A stretch of DNA of 64,000 nt from an uncultured Williamsia sp. (GTDB lineage: Bacteria; Actinomycetota; Actinomycetes; Mycobacteriales; Mycobacteriaceae): assembly GCF_947494875.1 (NCBI RefSeq), contig NZ_CANLWM010000007.1:124001-188000 (forward strand), given 5' to 3'. The stretch's first letter is position 1, and each line of letters opens with the position of its first letter. Positions 6,928 through 15,444 of the stretch are shown here, one piece after another. The notes beneath the pieces are model-generated. The model saw nothing but the letters and a program-made list of their open reading frames with translations. It did not search any database and was not told the DNA's origin. A program made the position numbers and the translations under genes.

Positions 6928-7530
6928 ATGCCCTCCGACGACGACCTGGCCGCTCGCCTGCGATCGGCAGCCGCGGTGATCGCCGCTGTGGTCGGCGGCG
7001 ACGCCGACGCCCCGCGCCCCATGTCCGCGGTCGCCGCCACCGACGCGCTGCAGGAGGCCCTCGACGAGTCCCGCCGTGAGACCGTCGCGCGAGCACGCGC
7101 CGCCGGGCACACGTGGGCCGAGATCGGCGCACTCCTGCACATCAGCCGGCAGGCCGCGCAACAGCGCTTCGGCAAGACGTCGCCGAACGCCGACGACCTC
7201 GCGGCCGACCGCATCGTGGCCCGCACTCGCCAGATCGCCGGCCAGTTCATCGATCACGATTTCGCGGGCATCCGGTCGGACTGGTCGCAGGTCATGCTCG
7301 ACGGCATCGACGAGTCCGCGCTCGCGACGCTGTGGACCGGCCTCGAGCGCGACGGCGGACCCGTTCAGACGCTGGGCAAGCCGGTCGTCGGTGTGCGCGG
7401 GCCCTACCGCGTCGTCGACCTCCCCCTCGTGCTGACGTACGGACCGATGTGGCTGACCGTGTCGTTCGCCCACGACGACAGCGTCGCCGGGCTGTGGGTG
7501 AAGACCACCCCGACGGTCGAGGAGAAGTGA
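6928..7530 (+). CDS. HTH-DUF3887 transcriptional regulator
   Basis: A 200-aa protein. Residues about 45-80 contain a helix-turn-helix of the type WAEIGALLHISRQAAQQRF; residues about 90-197 resemble DUF3887, a small NTF2-like fold domain otherwise found fused to secreted serine hydrolases. No membrane segment or signal, so it is cytoplasmic. Two identical-arm palindromes lie in its promoter, one over the -10 box, suggesting autoregulation. The next gene, a beta-lactamase-like lipoprotein, follows after 5 bases and must be co-transcribed. I infer a one-component regulator that senses a ligand through DUF3887 and controls the hydrolase. Which ligand is unknown; no family member with proven function is known to me. 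Confidence 0.7.
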   Translation: MPSDDDLAARLRSAAAVIAAVVGGDADAPRPMSAVAATDALQEALDESRRETVARARAAGHTWAEIGALLHISRQAAQQRFGKTSPNADDLAADRIVARTRQIAGQFIDHDFAGIRSDWSQVMLDGIDESALATLWTGLERDGGPVQTLGKPVVGVRGPYRVVDLPLVLTYGPMWLTVSFAHDDSVAGLWVKTTPTVEEK

Positions 7531-7535
7531 GGACG

Positions 7536-8888
7536 ATGGCCCTCACCCGTGTAGCCATCGCGCTGTGCGCTCTCGGACTCGTCGCCGGGTGCTCCATGTT
7601 CGCACCGGACGACGCCGCACCGTCGAGTGCCCCATCATCGTCCCAGCAGGCCCTCCCCACACCGGCCGCCGAGCAGCTGCAGTGGTTCATCGGCGCCAGT
7701 GCACGACTCCCGTTGCCCGACAGCGAACTCCGCGCACACTTCGCGGATGCCAACGTGCGTGACTTCGGCGGGACCGCCGACGGGGCGAACCGGCGACTCG
7801 CCCCCTTCGCCGATCTGCGGCTCGAGCGACTCGGTCCGTCCACGTCGCCGTACGCGCGGTCGGCCGTCGTGACCACACCCGCCGGAGCCGATCTGACGAT
7901 GACCGTCGGTCTCGACCGCGACGGCAAGGTGGCCACCCTGCTGTTCGCGCCGCGGCCCGCGGCCCCGACATCCTGGGCGGCGGTCGACCAGCAGCTCTCC
8001 GCGCTCGCCCCGCAGGTGTCGTTCGCGATCGACCGCGTCGACGGCGGTCGGTGCGTGCCCGTCCACCAGCTCGCCGGAGACACTCAACGGCCGCTGGGAT
8101 CTGCGTTCAAGCTCTACGTCCTCGGCGCACTCGGTGACGCCGTCGCCGCGGGGCGGGTCTCGTGGGACGACACGGTCACCGTGCGCGACGACTGGAAGAG
8201 CCTGCCGTCGGGCGACCTCCGCACCGCTCCGGCCGGGACGCCCGTCACCTATCGGCGCCTTGCGGACCTGATGATCTCCGTCAGCGACAACACCGCAGCC
8301 GACCACCTGATCCACCTCATGGGTCGGGACGCCGTGCAGGCGATGCTCACGCGGTTCGGCAACACCGACCCGTCGCGGACGACACCGTTCCTCACCACCC
8401 GAGAACTGTTCGCCCTCAAGACCAGCGACTACCCGTCTCTCGCCCGGCGGTACCTCGCGGCGACCACCGCACAACGCGCTGCGATGACGGCCGAACTCGA
8501 CAGGACACCGTTCGGTGACTGGCAGCACTGGACCGACCCACGCGACATCGACTCCATCGAGTGGTTCGCGTCGCCGCAGGACATGTGTCGCGCGATGGCC
8601 GGACTGGCCGGGGAGGCCGAGCGGCCGACCGGCGGTCCCATCGCGGATGCACTGTCGATCAGCGACGGCAACCTGCTGCTGGACCGGGTGGAGTATCCGA
8701 CGGTCTGGTTCAAGGGTGGCTCGGAACCGGGCGTCCTCACCCTGACATATCGGGTCGTCGCGCGCGACGGGGCGACCTACGTCGCGTCGGCGATGCTCGG
8801 GAACCCGACGACGCCGTTCGACGAGGCCTCCGCGCCGGCGGCGATGCAATCGGTCATCCGGGGGGCACTCGACCTCGCCCAGCGGTGA
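7536..8888 (+). CDS. Serine beta-lactamase-like lipoprotein (ORF12/LpqF type)
   Basis: A 450-aa lipoprotein (lipobox LVAGC, Cys 19) with an N-terminal cystatin/NTF2-like domain (about 45-150) and a C-terminal serine beta-lactamase fold (about 155-450). The three active-site motifs are present: SxxK in LGSAFKLY (about residue 189), SDN in SVSDNTA (about 249) and KGG in FKGGSEPG (about 392), the last in place of KTG. The two-domain layout is that of ORF12 of the clavulanic acid cluster and of mycobacterial LpqF, which act as esterases or weak beta-lactamases. Role here could be beta-lactam or lactam-ester hydrolysis at the cell surface. GGAG-type ribosome site before ATG 7536. Its stop codon directly abuts the stop of the convergent ilvA. 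Confidence 0.85.
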   Translation: MALTRVAIALCALGLVAGCSMFAPDDAAPSSAPSSSQQALPTPAAEQLQWFIGASARLPLPDSELRAHFADANVRDFGGTADGANRRLAPFADLRLERLGPSTSPYARSAVVTTPAGADLTMTVGLDRDGKVATLLFAPRPAAPTSWAAVDQQLSALAPQVSFAIDRVDGGRCVPVHQLAGDTQRPLGSAFKLYVLGALGDAVAAGRVSWDDTVTVRDDWKSLPSGDLRTAPAGTPVTYRRLADLMISVSDNTAADHLIHLMGRDAVQAMLTRFGNTDPSRTTPFLTTRELFALKTSDYPSLARRYLAATTAQRAAMTAELDRTPFGDWQHWTDPRDIDSIEWFASPQDMCRAMAGLAGEAERPTGGPIADALSISDGNLLLDRVEYPTVWFKGGSEPGVLTLTYRVVARDGATYVASAMLGNPTTPFDEASAPAAMQSVIRGALDLAQR

Positions 8889-10088
8889 TCAGTCCAGGTA
8901 GCCGGCGGCCGCCAAGGCCGATCGGACGTCGGCCTGATGGTCGGGCCCGCGGGTCTCGAGGCTGACCGTCACCTGCACCTCGCCGAGACGCAGCTCACCG
9001 GACACCCGGGAGTGGATGACGTCGACGACGCTGGCGCCGGTGTCACGCAGCGTCTCCAGCAGCTGCGCCAGGCCGCCGGGCCTGTCGGGGACGGTCACCG
9101 CGACGGTGAGATACCGGCCCGCCGCCTGCAGGCCGTGGGTCGTCAGGTGCGACAGCAGCAGCGGGTCGACGTTGCCGCCGGAGAGCACGACGCACACCTG
9201 CCCCGAGACGGCCGGCGCATCGGGATGCATGATCGCTGCGACGGCCACCGCGCCGGCGGGTTCGACGAGCAGCTTGGCACGTTCCAGCATCAGCAGCACC
9301 GCGCGGCTGATGAGATCCTCACCGACCGTGACGATCTCGTCGACGAGCGACTCCACGTGGGCGAACGTCACCTCACCCGGCATGGCCACCGCGATACCGT
9401 CGGCCATGGTCGACATCGACTCGGCGCGGACCGGCTTGCCCGCGGCCAGCGACCCCGGCCAGGCCGCAGCCTCCTCCGCCTGGACGCCGATCACGCGGAT
9501 GTCGGGACGCGACACCTTGATCGCCGCGGCGACCCCCGCGAGCAGTCCCCCGCCACCGAGCGGCACCACCACGGTGCCGACGTCGGGCATCTGCTGCAGG
9601 ATCTCGACACCGACGGTGGCCTGGCCGGCGACGATGTCCTCGTGGTCGAACGGGTGGATGAGGACCGTGCCCGTCTCGTCGGCGAATCGCCGTGCCTCGA
9701 CGAGGCTCTCGTCGATGATCGCCCCCGACAGCACCACCTCGGCGCCGTACGCGCGGGTCGCCGACACCTTCGGCAGCGACGCGCCGGTCGGCATGTAGAC
9801 CCGGGCAGGGATCCCGAGTGTGGTGGCCGACCAGGCGACACCCTGAGCGTGGTTGCCGGCGCTGGCGGCCACGACGCCACGCGCCCGCTCCTCGGCGGAC
9901 AGTCCGGCGATCCGCACGTAGGCGCCGCGAGGTTTGAACGATCCGGTGCGCTGCAGGTTCTCGCACTTGAGCCACACGTCGCCGCCGCACAGGTCCGACA
10001 GCGCACGCGACGCGACCATCGGTGTGCGTCGCATCACCGGGGCAAGGGTCTGCATCGCGTTCTCGATGCGGTCCGGTGTGATGATCAC
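8889..10088 (-). CDS. ilvA: Threonine ammonia-lyase with C-terminal ACT domain
   Basis: A 399-aa fold-type II PLP enzyme that deaminates threonine to 2-oxobutyrate for isoleucine synthesis. The PLP lysine is Lys52 in GSFKPRGAY; the Gly-rich phosphate-binding loop GGGGLLAG is near residue 178. Residues about 325-399 form one ACT domain (VPDRPGGLAQLLETL), as in the shorter catabolic-type/TdcB-like enzymes with a regulatory tail, rather than the two-ACT-like tail of E. coli IlvA. GTG start, with TACCGT 5 nt upstream as possible -10 box. It lies next to metB and cbs, so amino acid genes cluster here. Gene name by role; biosynthetic versus catabolic use is undecided. Confidence 0.9.
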   Translation of the reverse strand: MIITPDRIENAMQTLAPVMRRTPMVASRALSDLCGGDVWLKCENLQRTGSFKPRGAYVRIAGLSAEERARGVVAASAGNHAQGVAWSATTLGIPARVYMPTGASLPKVSATRAYGAEVVLSGAIIDESLVEARRFADETGTVLIHPFDHEDIVAGQATVGVEILQQMPDVGTVVVPLGGGGLLAGVAAAIKVSRPDIRVIGVQAEEAAAWPGSLAAGKPVRAESMSTMADGIAVAMPGEVTFAHVESLVDEIVTVGEDLISRAVLLMLERAKLLVEPAGAVAVAAIMHPDAPAVSGQVCVVLSGGNVDPLLLSHLTTHGLQAAGRYLTVAVTVPDRPGGLAQLLETLRDTGASVVDVIHSRVSGELRLGEVQVTVSLETRGPDHQADVRSALAAAGYLD

Positions 10089-10169
10089 GCCCGACGGTAG
10101 CGCCGAACTGCCATCCGGTCCTGTCCGTCACGCCAGAGAACCCTTAGACGCAGCCGGTGTGCTGGACGC

Positions 10170-10370
10170 ATGACGAACACAGCGACCCTCACCGTCACCG
10201 ACGAGATCGACGTCGACATCGCCCAGTCACTGCTGCGGCGCGGACACCGCGTCGTGGTCGAGGGCGACGACCTGCTGCTGCTGTTGCAGGCCGTGCGCGG
10301 CTTCGGCGCCCCGCGGGCGACGGTCGTCGCGACCGCACCGGCGCGCGACTCCGTCGCACTCGCGGCCTGA
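10170..10370 (+). CDS. Small hypothetical protein
   Basis: A 66-aa reading frame beginning MTNTATLTVTDEID, with an alpha/beta pattern (VDIAQSLLRRGHRVVVEGDDLLLLLQAV) and no Cys, signal or membrane segment. Third codon positions are strongly G/C, which supports coding. No recognised family. It lies alone between ilvA (divergent) and metB (convergent, 4 bases between stops). No clear ribosome site. Confidence 0.45.
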   Translation: MTNTATLTVTDEIDVDIAQSLLRRGHRVVVEGDDLLLLLQAVRGFGAPRATVVATAPARDSVALAA

Positions 10371-10374
10371 CGGC

Positions 10375-11547
10375 TCAGCCCAGCGCGCTCTCCAGGTCAC
10401 CGATCAGGTCGGCGACGTCCTCGATGCCGACCGACAGACGCACCAGGTTCGCCGGCACCTCCAGCAGCGACCCGGCGGTCGAGGCATGGGTCATCGCGGC
10501 CGGGTGCTCGATGAGCGACTCGATGCCGCCCAGCGACTCGGCGAGCGTGAAGACCTCGGTCCGTGCGCAGAACTCCTGCGCCGCAGCGGGCCCCCCGGCC
10601 ACCAGCACCGAGATCATGCCGCCGAAGCGACGCATCTGCCGAGCCGCGACCGCGTGCCCGGGATGCGACTCGACACCCGGGTAGAGCACCTTCTCGATCT
10701 TCGGGTGCCCGGCGAGGAAGTCGACGATCGCCTCGGCGTTGTCGCTGTGCCGATCCATGCGCACCGCGAGTGTCTTGATACCCCGCATCGTCAGGTACGC
10801 GTCGAACGGGCCGGGCACCGCGCCGGCACCGTTCTGCAGGAAGGCCAGGTCCGCGTCGAGGGACTCGTCGTCGGTGACCAGGGCGCCCCCGACGACGTCG
10901 GAGTGACCGCCGAGGTACTTGGTCGTCGAGTGCAGGACGACGTCGGCGCCGAGCGCCAACGGCTGCTGCAGGTACGGCGAGGCGAAGGTGTTGTCGACGA
11001 CGAGCCGCGCCCCACCGTCGTGCGCGACGCCCGCCAGCACCTCGATGTCGCCGACGTTCAGCAGCGGGTTGGTGGGGGTCTCGACCCAGACGAGCTTCGT
11101 CGCCGGGGTGATCGCCGCGCGGACCGCGTCGACGTCGGAGACAGGCGCCACCGAGTAGGTGATGCCCCACTGGGTGAACACCTTGTCGATGAGGCGGAAC
11201 GTGCCGCCGTACGCGTCGTTCGGGATGACGAGGTGGTCACCCGGGCGCAGCGTCGCGCGCAGGAGCGCGTCGGTGGCCGCCATGCCCGAGGCGAACGCCC
11301 GTCCGAACGCACCACCCTCGATGCCGGCGAGGTTGCCCTCGAGTGCCTGGCGGGTCGGGTTGCCGGTCCGGGCGTACTCGAATCCACCACGCAGCCCGCC
11401 GACGCCGTCCTGCGCGAACGTGGAACTCGCGTAGATGGGCGGGTTCACCGCCCCGGTCAACGGGTCGGGTTCGTATCCGGCGTGGATCGCCTTCGTCCCG
11501 AATCCCTGCCACCGGCTCGCGTCGGCCCGACTGCGCTGTTCAGACAT
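10375..11547 (-). CDS. metB: Cystathionine gamma-synthase / trans-sulfuration enzyme
   Basis: A 390-aa Cys/Met-metabolism PLP enzyme. The PLP lysine is Lys210 in STTKYLGGHSD; the YARTGNPTRQALE and VVDNTFASPYLQQP motifs are family hallmarks. It would form cystathionine from an activated homoserine and cysteine; close relatives act as cystathionine gamma-lyase, and with cbs just upstream the pair could run trans-sulfuration in either direction. In M. tuberculosis cbs and metB are also adjacent. A TAGGCT -10 box (11559-11554) 6 nt before the ATG implies its own leaderless promoter in addition to read-through from cbs (53 nt apart). Confidence 0.92.
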   Translation of the reverse strand: MSEQRSRADASRWQGFGTKAIHAGYEPDPLTGAVNPPIYASSTFAQDGVGGLRGGFEYARTGNPTRQALEGNLAGIEGGAFGRAFASGMAATDALLRATLRPGDHLVIPNDAYGGTFRLIDKVFTQWGITYSVAPVSDVDAVRAAITPATKLVWVETPTNPLLNVGDIEVLAGVAHDGGARLVVDNTFASPYLQQPLALGADVVLHSTTKYLGGHSDVVGGALVTDDESLDADLAFLQNGAGAVPGPFDAYLTMRGIKTLAVRMDRHSDNAEAIVDFLAGHPKIEKVLYPGVESHPGHAVAARQMRRFGGMISVLVAGGPAAAQEFCARTEVFTLAESLGGIESLIEHPAAMTHASTAGSLLEVPANLVRLSVGIEDVADLIGDLESALG

Positions 11548-11553
11548 GCACCC

Positions 11554-11559
11554 AGCCTA
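11554..11559 (-). promoter_or_regulatory. -10 box for leaderless metB transcript
   Basis: TAGGCT on the minus strand lies exactly 6 nt before the metB ATG, in the 53-nt gap to cbs. No riboswitch fits in this gap. Confidence 0.5.
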
Positions 11560-11600
11560 TCGCCGGGCGATGCGACCCCCGGGGGCCGGGCGCAGCGGGA

Positions 11601-12992
11601 TCAGAACCGTCCGGAGCTGACGAAGGTGAGCAGGTCGTGGCGGGTGATGACACCGATCGGCTTGCCGTCCTCGACCACCATCAACGCATCCGACTCGCCC
11701 AGTGCCTTGCGCGCGGCGGACACCTGCTCGCCCGCGCCGATCAACGGCAGGGGGTCACCCATGTGGGCCGAGACCGGGTCCGCGAGGTTGGCACGCCCCT
11801 CGAACACCGCGCTCAGCAGTTCGCGCTCGCTGACCGCACCGGCCACCTCGCCCGCCATGATCGGCGGCTCGGCACCGACCACCGGCATCTGCGACACCTC
11901 GAACTCGCGGAGGATCTCGATCGCGTCGCGCAGCGTCTCCGACGGGTGCGTGTGCACGAAGTCGGGCAGTGCACCGGACTTGCCGCGCAGCAGGTCGCCG
12001 ACCGTGGGCTCGGCGGCCTCCTTGCCGTCCATCGGGGTGCTCAGGAACCCGTAGCTGCGCATCCAGGCGTCGTTGAAGATCTTGCCCATGTAGCCGCGAC
12101 CGCCGTCGGGGAGCAGCACGACGACCAACGCGTCCGGACCCTCACGCTCGGCCACGCGCAGCGCGGCGACCATCGCCATGCCGCACGATCCGCCGACGAG
12201 CAGACCCTCCTCGCGGGCGAGGCGACGCGTCATCTCGAACGAGTCGGCGTCGGAGACGGCGATGATCTCGTCCGGGATCGAGGGGTCGTAGGCGCTGGGC
12301 CAGAAGTCCTCGCCCACACCCTCGACGAGGTACGGACGACCGGTGCCACCGGAGTAGACCGATCCCTCGGGGTCGGCGCCGATGATCTTCACGCGACCGT
12401 CGGACACCTCCTTGAGGTACCGGCCCGTGCCGGTGATGGTGCCGCCGGTGCCCACACCCGCGACGAAATGGGTGATCTTCCCGTCCGTGTCGGCCCAGAT
12501 CTCCGGGCCGGTCGTCTCGTAGTGACTCTGCGGGCCGGCCGGGTTGGCGTACTGGTTGGGCTTCCAGGCGCCGTCGATCTCGTTCACCAGACGGTCGGAG
12601 ACGCTGTAGTAGCTGTCGGGGTTGTCCGGGGCGACCGCGGTCGGGCAGACGACGACCTCGGCCCCGTAGGCGCGCAGGACGTTGCGCTTGTCCTCGCCGA
12701 CCTTGTCCGGGCAGACGAAGATGCAGTGGTACCCACGCTGCTGCGCGACCAACGCCAGACCCACTCCGGTGTTGCCCGAGGTCGGTTCGACGATGGTTCC
12801 TCCGGGCTTCAGCTCACCCGACGCCTCCGCGGCGTCGACCATCTTCACCGCGATGCGGTCCTTCGACGAACCGCCCGGGTTGAGGTACTCGACCTTCGCG
12901 GCGACGGTGGCCGAGTTCGGGGCGACGACGGAGTGGACCTTGACCAGCGGGGTGCCGCCGACCAGGTCGACGATGTGATCAGCGATGCGCAT
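11601..12992 (-). CDS. cbs: Cystathionine beta-synthase
   Basis: A 463-aa PLP enzyme that condenses serine and homocysteine to cystathionine. The N-terminal catalytic part (about 1-320) has PLP Lys44 in GSSKDRIAVK and the TSGNTG motif near residue 72; two CBS domains occupy about 335-460 (AEPPIMAGEVAGAVSERELL and IGVITRHDLL). No heme-binding N-terminal extension is present, as in other actinobacteria. I start at ATG 12992 so that the protein begins MRIADHIVDL like mycobacterial Cbs; an ATG three codons upstream (13001) is also possible because GGAG is only 3 nt from 12992. Reading frame stays open far upstream but that part is antisense to other genes. Confidence 0.92.
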   Translation of the reverse strand: MRIADHIVDLVGGTPLVKVHSVVAPNSATVAAKVEYLNPGGSSKDRIAVKMVDAAEASGELKPGGTIVEPTSGNTGVGLALVAQQRGYHCIFVCPDKVGEDKRNVLRAYGAEVVVCPTAVAPDNPDSYYSVSDRLVNEIDGAWKPNQYANPAGPQSHYETTGPEIWADTDGKITHFVAGVGTGGTITGTGRYLKEVSDGRVKIIGADPEGSVYSGGTGRPYLVEGVGEDFWPSAYDPSIPDEIIAVSDADSFEMTRRLAREEGLLVGGSCGMAMVAALRVAEREGPDALVVVLLPDGGRGYMGKIFNDAWMRSYGFLSTPMDGKEAAEPTVGDLLRGKSGALPDFVHTHPSETLRDAIEILREFEVSQMPVVGAEPPIMAGEVAGAVSERELLSAVFEGRANLADPVSAHMGDPLPLIGAGEQVSAARKALGESDALMVVEDGKPIGVITRHDLLTFVSSGRF

Positions 12993-13109
12993 GCACTCCA
13001 TCGTTCCAGACACGTCGACCCGGCGGTCGCGCGATGCGCCCCCGCCCGCAGCGGATGATCGACCGCCCCGGACACGCCCACGGGCGAGGAGTCCGCAATC
13101 GGGTGTCCG

Positions 13110-13115
13110 TATCCT
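13110..13115 (+). promoter_or_regulatory. -10 box for leaderless SGNH hydrolase gene
   Basis: TATCCT, then 6 nt, then GTG at 13122. The same hexamer and spacing recur at 40455. Confidence 0.5.
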
Positions 13116-13121
13116 GGGGCC

Positions 13122-14102
13122 GTGCCCCCTTCTCGCCGACGGATCGCACGCGACGTGGCGACGACCGCGGTGGCGACGGCCGGCAGCGCCGGCGCCGGCT
13201 GGGCCGCCTGGACCTTCCTGAACGGTCAGGCGCGCATCGCCCGCGAGGTCATCCCGCACCGCACCGACAACGCCCCGAACGGCGACGGGCTGTACCGGCC
13301 CGACGGCACCGGCCCCGAGCGCATCCGGCCCGGCGTCGAGCACGACCTGCACCTGATGGTCTTCGGCGACTCGACCGCGGCCGGTCTCGGTGCCGAGTCG
13401 CCCGACGAGACGCCCGGTGTGCAGCTCACACGCATGCTCACCCGGGAGACCGGCCGCAGTGTGCGGCTGAGCACCAAGGCGATCGTCGGTGCCACCTCCC
13501 GCGGCCTGTCGGGTCAGGTCGACGCGATGCTGATCGCGGGTCCACCGCCCGACATCGCCGTCATCCTCATCGGCGCGAACGACATCACCGCCGTCAACCA
13601 CATCCGTCCGTCCGCGAAGCGCCTCGGCGCCGCCGTGCGACGGCTCGTCGAGGTCGACGCGAAGGTGATCGTCGGCACGTGTCCCGACCTCGGCGTCGTC
13701 ACCGCGATCCCCCAACCGCTGCGAACCGTACTGCGGCAGTGGGGGTTTCAGCTGGCGAAGGCGCAGGCCCACGAGGTCCGCGCCGCCGGCGGGCGTCCCG
13801 TCCCCCTGGCAAACCTGCTGGCGCGCGAATTCCTCGCCGCGCCCGACCGGATGTTCTCCGCCGACCACTATCACCCGTCGGCCGCGGGGTACCTGCTCGC
13901 CGCGCAGACCCTGCTGCCGGAGGTCCTCGCCTCGATCGGTGAGTGGGGGTCGGCGCCGCTGCCGGATCCGCCGGAGGTCTCGGAGTTCGCCGAGAACAAC
14001 CGGGTCCTGGCGAGGATCGGCCGCGCCGTCGGTCGCCCCCTCCGTCCGCGTCGGCACATCGACGAGCCGGTGCTCCGCGAGCAGACAGAACCGACCGCGT
14101 AA
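13122..14102 (+). CDS. SGNH/GDSL-family hydrolase (Rv1075c-like)
   Basis: A 326-aa esterase-type protein. A hydrophobic N-terminal segment (about 15-33) probably anchors or exports it. Block I is FGDSTAAGLG with nucleophile Ser84; block III is IGANDIT near residue 150; the Asp-x-x-His pair is in ADHYHPS near residue 248. These are the SGNH catalytic residues, and the gene occupies the Rv1075c position next to fadA and cbs. A C-terminal tail of about 50 residues is polar and Arg-rich. Substrate unknown; carboxyl ester hydrolysis at the cell envelope is likely. GTG start, leaderless. Confidence 0.85.
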   Translation: MPPSRRRIARDVATTAVATAGSAGAGWAAWTFLNGQARIAREVIPHRTDNAPNGDGLYRPDGTGPERIRPGVEHDLHLMVFGDSTAAGLGAESPDETPGVQLTRMLTRETGRSVRLSTKAIVGATSRGLSGQVDAMLIAGPPPDIAVILIGANDITAVNHIRPSAKRLGAAVRRLVEVDAKVIVGTCPDLGVVTAIPQPLRTVLRQWGFQLAKAQAHEVRAAGGRPVPLANLLAREFLAAPDRMFSADHYHPSAAGYLLAAQTLLPEVLASIGEWGSAPLPDPPEVSEFAENNRVLARIGRAVGRPLRPRRHIDEPVLREQTEPTA

Positions 14103-14163
14103 CGTCCGATCCGACCTGCGGACACGTGTGCACCCGGCACCCCGCCGACACCGAGGAGTATCC

Positions 14164-15384
14164 ATGCCCGAAGCCGTCATCGTCTCCGTCGCCCGCTCGC
14201 CGATCGGCCGCGCCGGCAAGGGATCGCTGCGTGAGGTGCGTCCCGACGAGATGGGTCGTCAGATGATCCAGGCCGCCCTCGACAAGGTCCCCGCCCTCGA
14301 CACCGCCGACATCGACGACCTCCACTTCGGGATCGGCCAGCCCGGCGGCCAGGGCGGGTTCAACATCGCCCGCGTCGTCGCCGTGGAGCTCGGTCTCGAC
14401 CACGTTCCCGGCGTCACCGTGAACCGCTACTGCTCGTCGTCGCTGCAGACCACCCGGATGGCGTTCCACGCCATCAAGGCCGGCGAGGGCGACGTGTTCA
14501 TCTCGGCCGGCGCGGAGAGCGTCTCCAGCTTCGGCTCCGGCAGCGCCGACGGCTGGCCCGACACCAAGAACCCGGTGTTCGACGAGGCCATGGCCCGGAC
14601 CGACAAGGCCGCACAGGGTGGCGCCCCGGCGTGGACCGATCCGCGCGAGCAGGGCCTCATCCCCGACGTCTACATCCCGATGGGCCAGACCGCGGAGAAC
14701 GTCGCGAGCTTCACCGGCATCTCCCGGGAGGACCAGGACCGCTGGGGCGTGCTCAGCCAGAACCGCGCGGAGGACGCCATCAAGGCGGGCTTCTTCGAGC
14801 GTGAGATCACCCCGATCACCCTGCCCGACGGCTCGCAGGTCAGCACCGACGACGGCCCGCGGGCCGGCACCACCTACGAGAAGGTGTCGCAGCTGCAGCC
14901 GGTGTTCCGTCCCGACGGCACCATCACCGCCGGAAACGCGTGCCCGCTCAACGACGGTGCCGCCGCCGTGGTGATCATGAGCGACACCAAGGCCAAGGAA
15001 CTCGGCCTCACCCCGCTCGCGCGGATCGTGTCGACCGCCGCGACCGGCCTCTCGCCGGAGATCATGGGGCTCGGCCCGATCGAGGCGATCCGCAAGGCCC
15101 TGGCGATCGCGGGCAAGAGCGTCTCCGACATCGACCTTTTCGAGATCAACGAGGCCTTCGCCGTGCAGGTCCTCGGTTCGGCGAACGAGCTCGGCATCGA
15201 CCACGACTCGCTGAACGTGTCCGGCGGCGCGATCGCGCTGGGCCACCCGTTCGGGATGACCGGTGCCCGCATCACCGCGACCCTGCTGAACAACCTCACC
15301 ACCCACGACAAGACCTTCGGCGTCGAGTCGATGTGTGTCGGTGGCGGTCAGGGCATGGCGATGGTGCTCGAGCGCCTGAGCTGA
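14164..15384 (+). CDS. fadA: Thiolase (acetyl-CoA C-acyltransferase)
   Basis: A 406-aa thiolase. The acyl-accepting Cys90 lies in VNRYCSSSLQ, the GGAIALGHPFGMTGAR stretch (about 350-365) supplies the catalytic His, and the second Cys is in MCVGGGQG near residue 390. It would cleave 3-ketoacyl-CoA in beta-oxidation or condense acetyl-CoA. In M. tuberculosis fadA3 (Rv1074c) occupies this position. GAGGAG about 8 nt before ATG 14164. A 19-bp palindromic terminator follows. The paralog number is not assignable from sequence alone. Confidence 0.9.
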   Translation: MPEAVIVSVARSPIGRAGKGSLREVRPDEMGRQMIQAALDKVPALDTADIDDLHFGIGQPGGQGGFNIARVVAVELGLDHVPGVTVNRYCSSSLQTTRMAFHAIKAGEGDVFISAGAESVSSFGSGSADGWPDTKNPVFDEAMARTDKAAQGGAPAWTDPREQGLIPDVYIPMGQTAENVASFTGISREDQDRWGVLSQNRAEDAIKAGFFEREITPITLPDGSQVSTDDGPRAGTTYEKVSQLQPVFRPDGTITAGNACPLNDGAAAVVIMSDTKAKELGLTPLARIVSTAATGLSPEIMGLGPIEAIRKALAIAGKSVSDIDLFEINEAFAVQVLGSANELGIDHDSLNVSGGAIALGHPFGMTGARITATLLNNLTTHDKTFGVESMCVGGGQGMAMVLERLS

Positions 15385-15396
15385 CACGCACGACAC

Positions 15397-15434
15397 ACGA
15401 CGGCCGCCGGCGGGATCCCGCCGGCGGCCGTCGT
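15397..15434. terminator. 38-bp perfect palindrome between fadA and MFS gene
   Basis: Two 19-base perfectly complementary, GC-rich arms meet without a spacer, between the convergent ends of fadA (+) and the 15445 transporter gene (-). Probably a bidirectional terminator. Confidence 0.75.
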
Positions 15435-15444
15435 CGTCGTGGTG

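Noticed and set aside
11548-11600. SAM riboswitch before metB
   Set aside because: The gap to cbs is only 53 nt and contains a leaderless promoter; no riboswitch fold fits.
11601-14219. 872-codon open frame covering cbs and far upstream
   Set aside because: Only the part from 12992 down matches cystathionine beta-synthase; the upstream part is antisense to the SGNH hydrolase gene.
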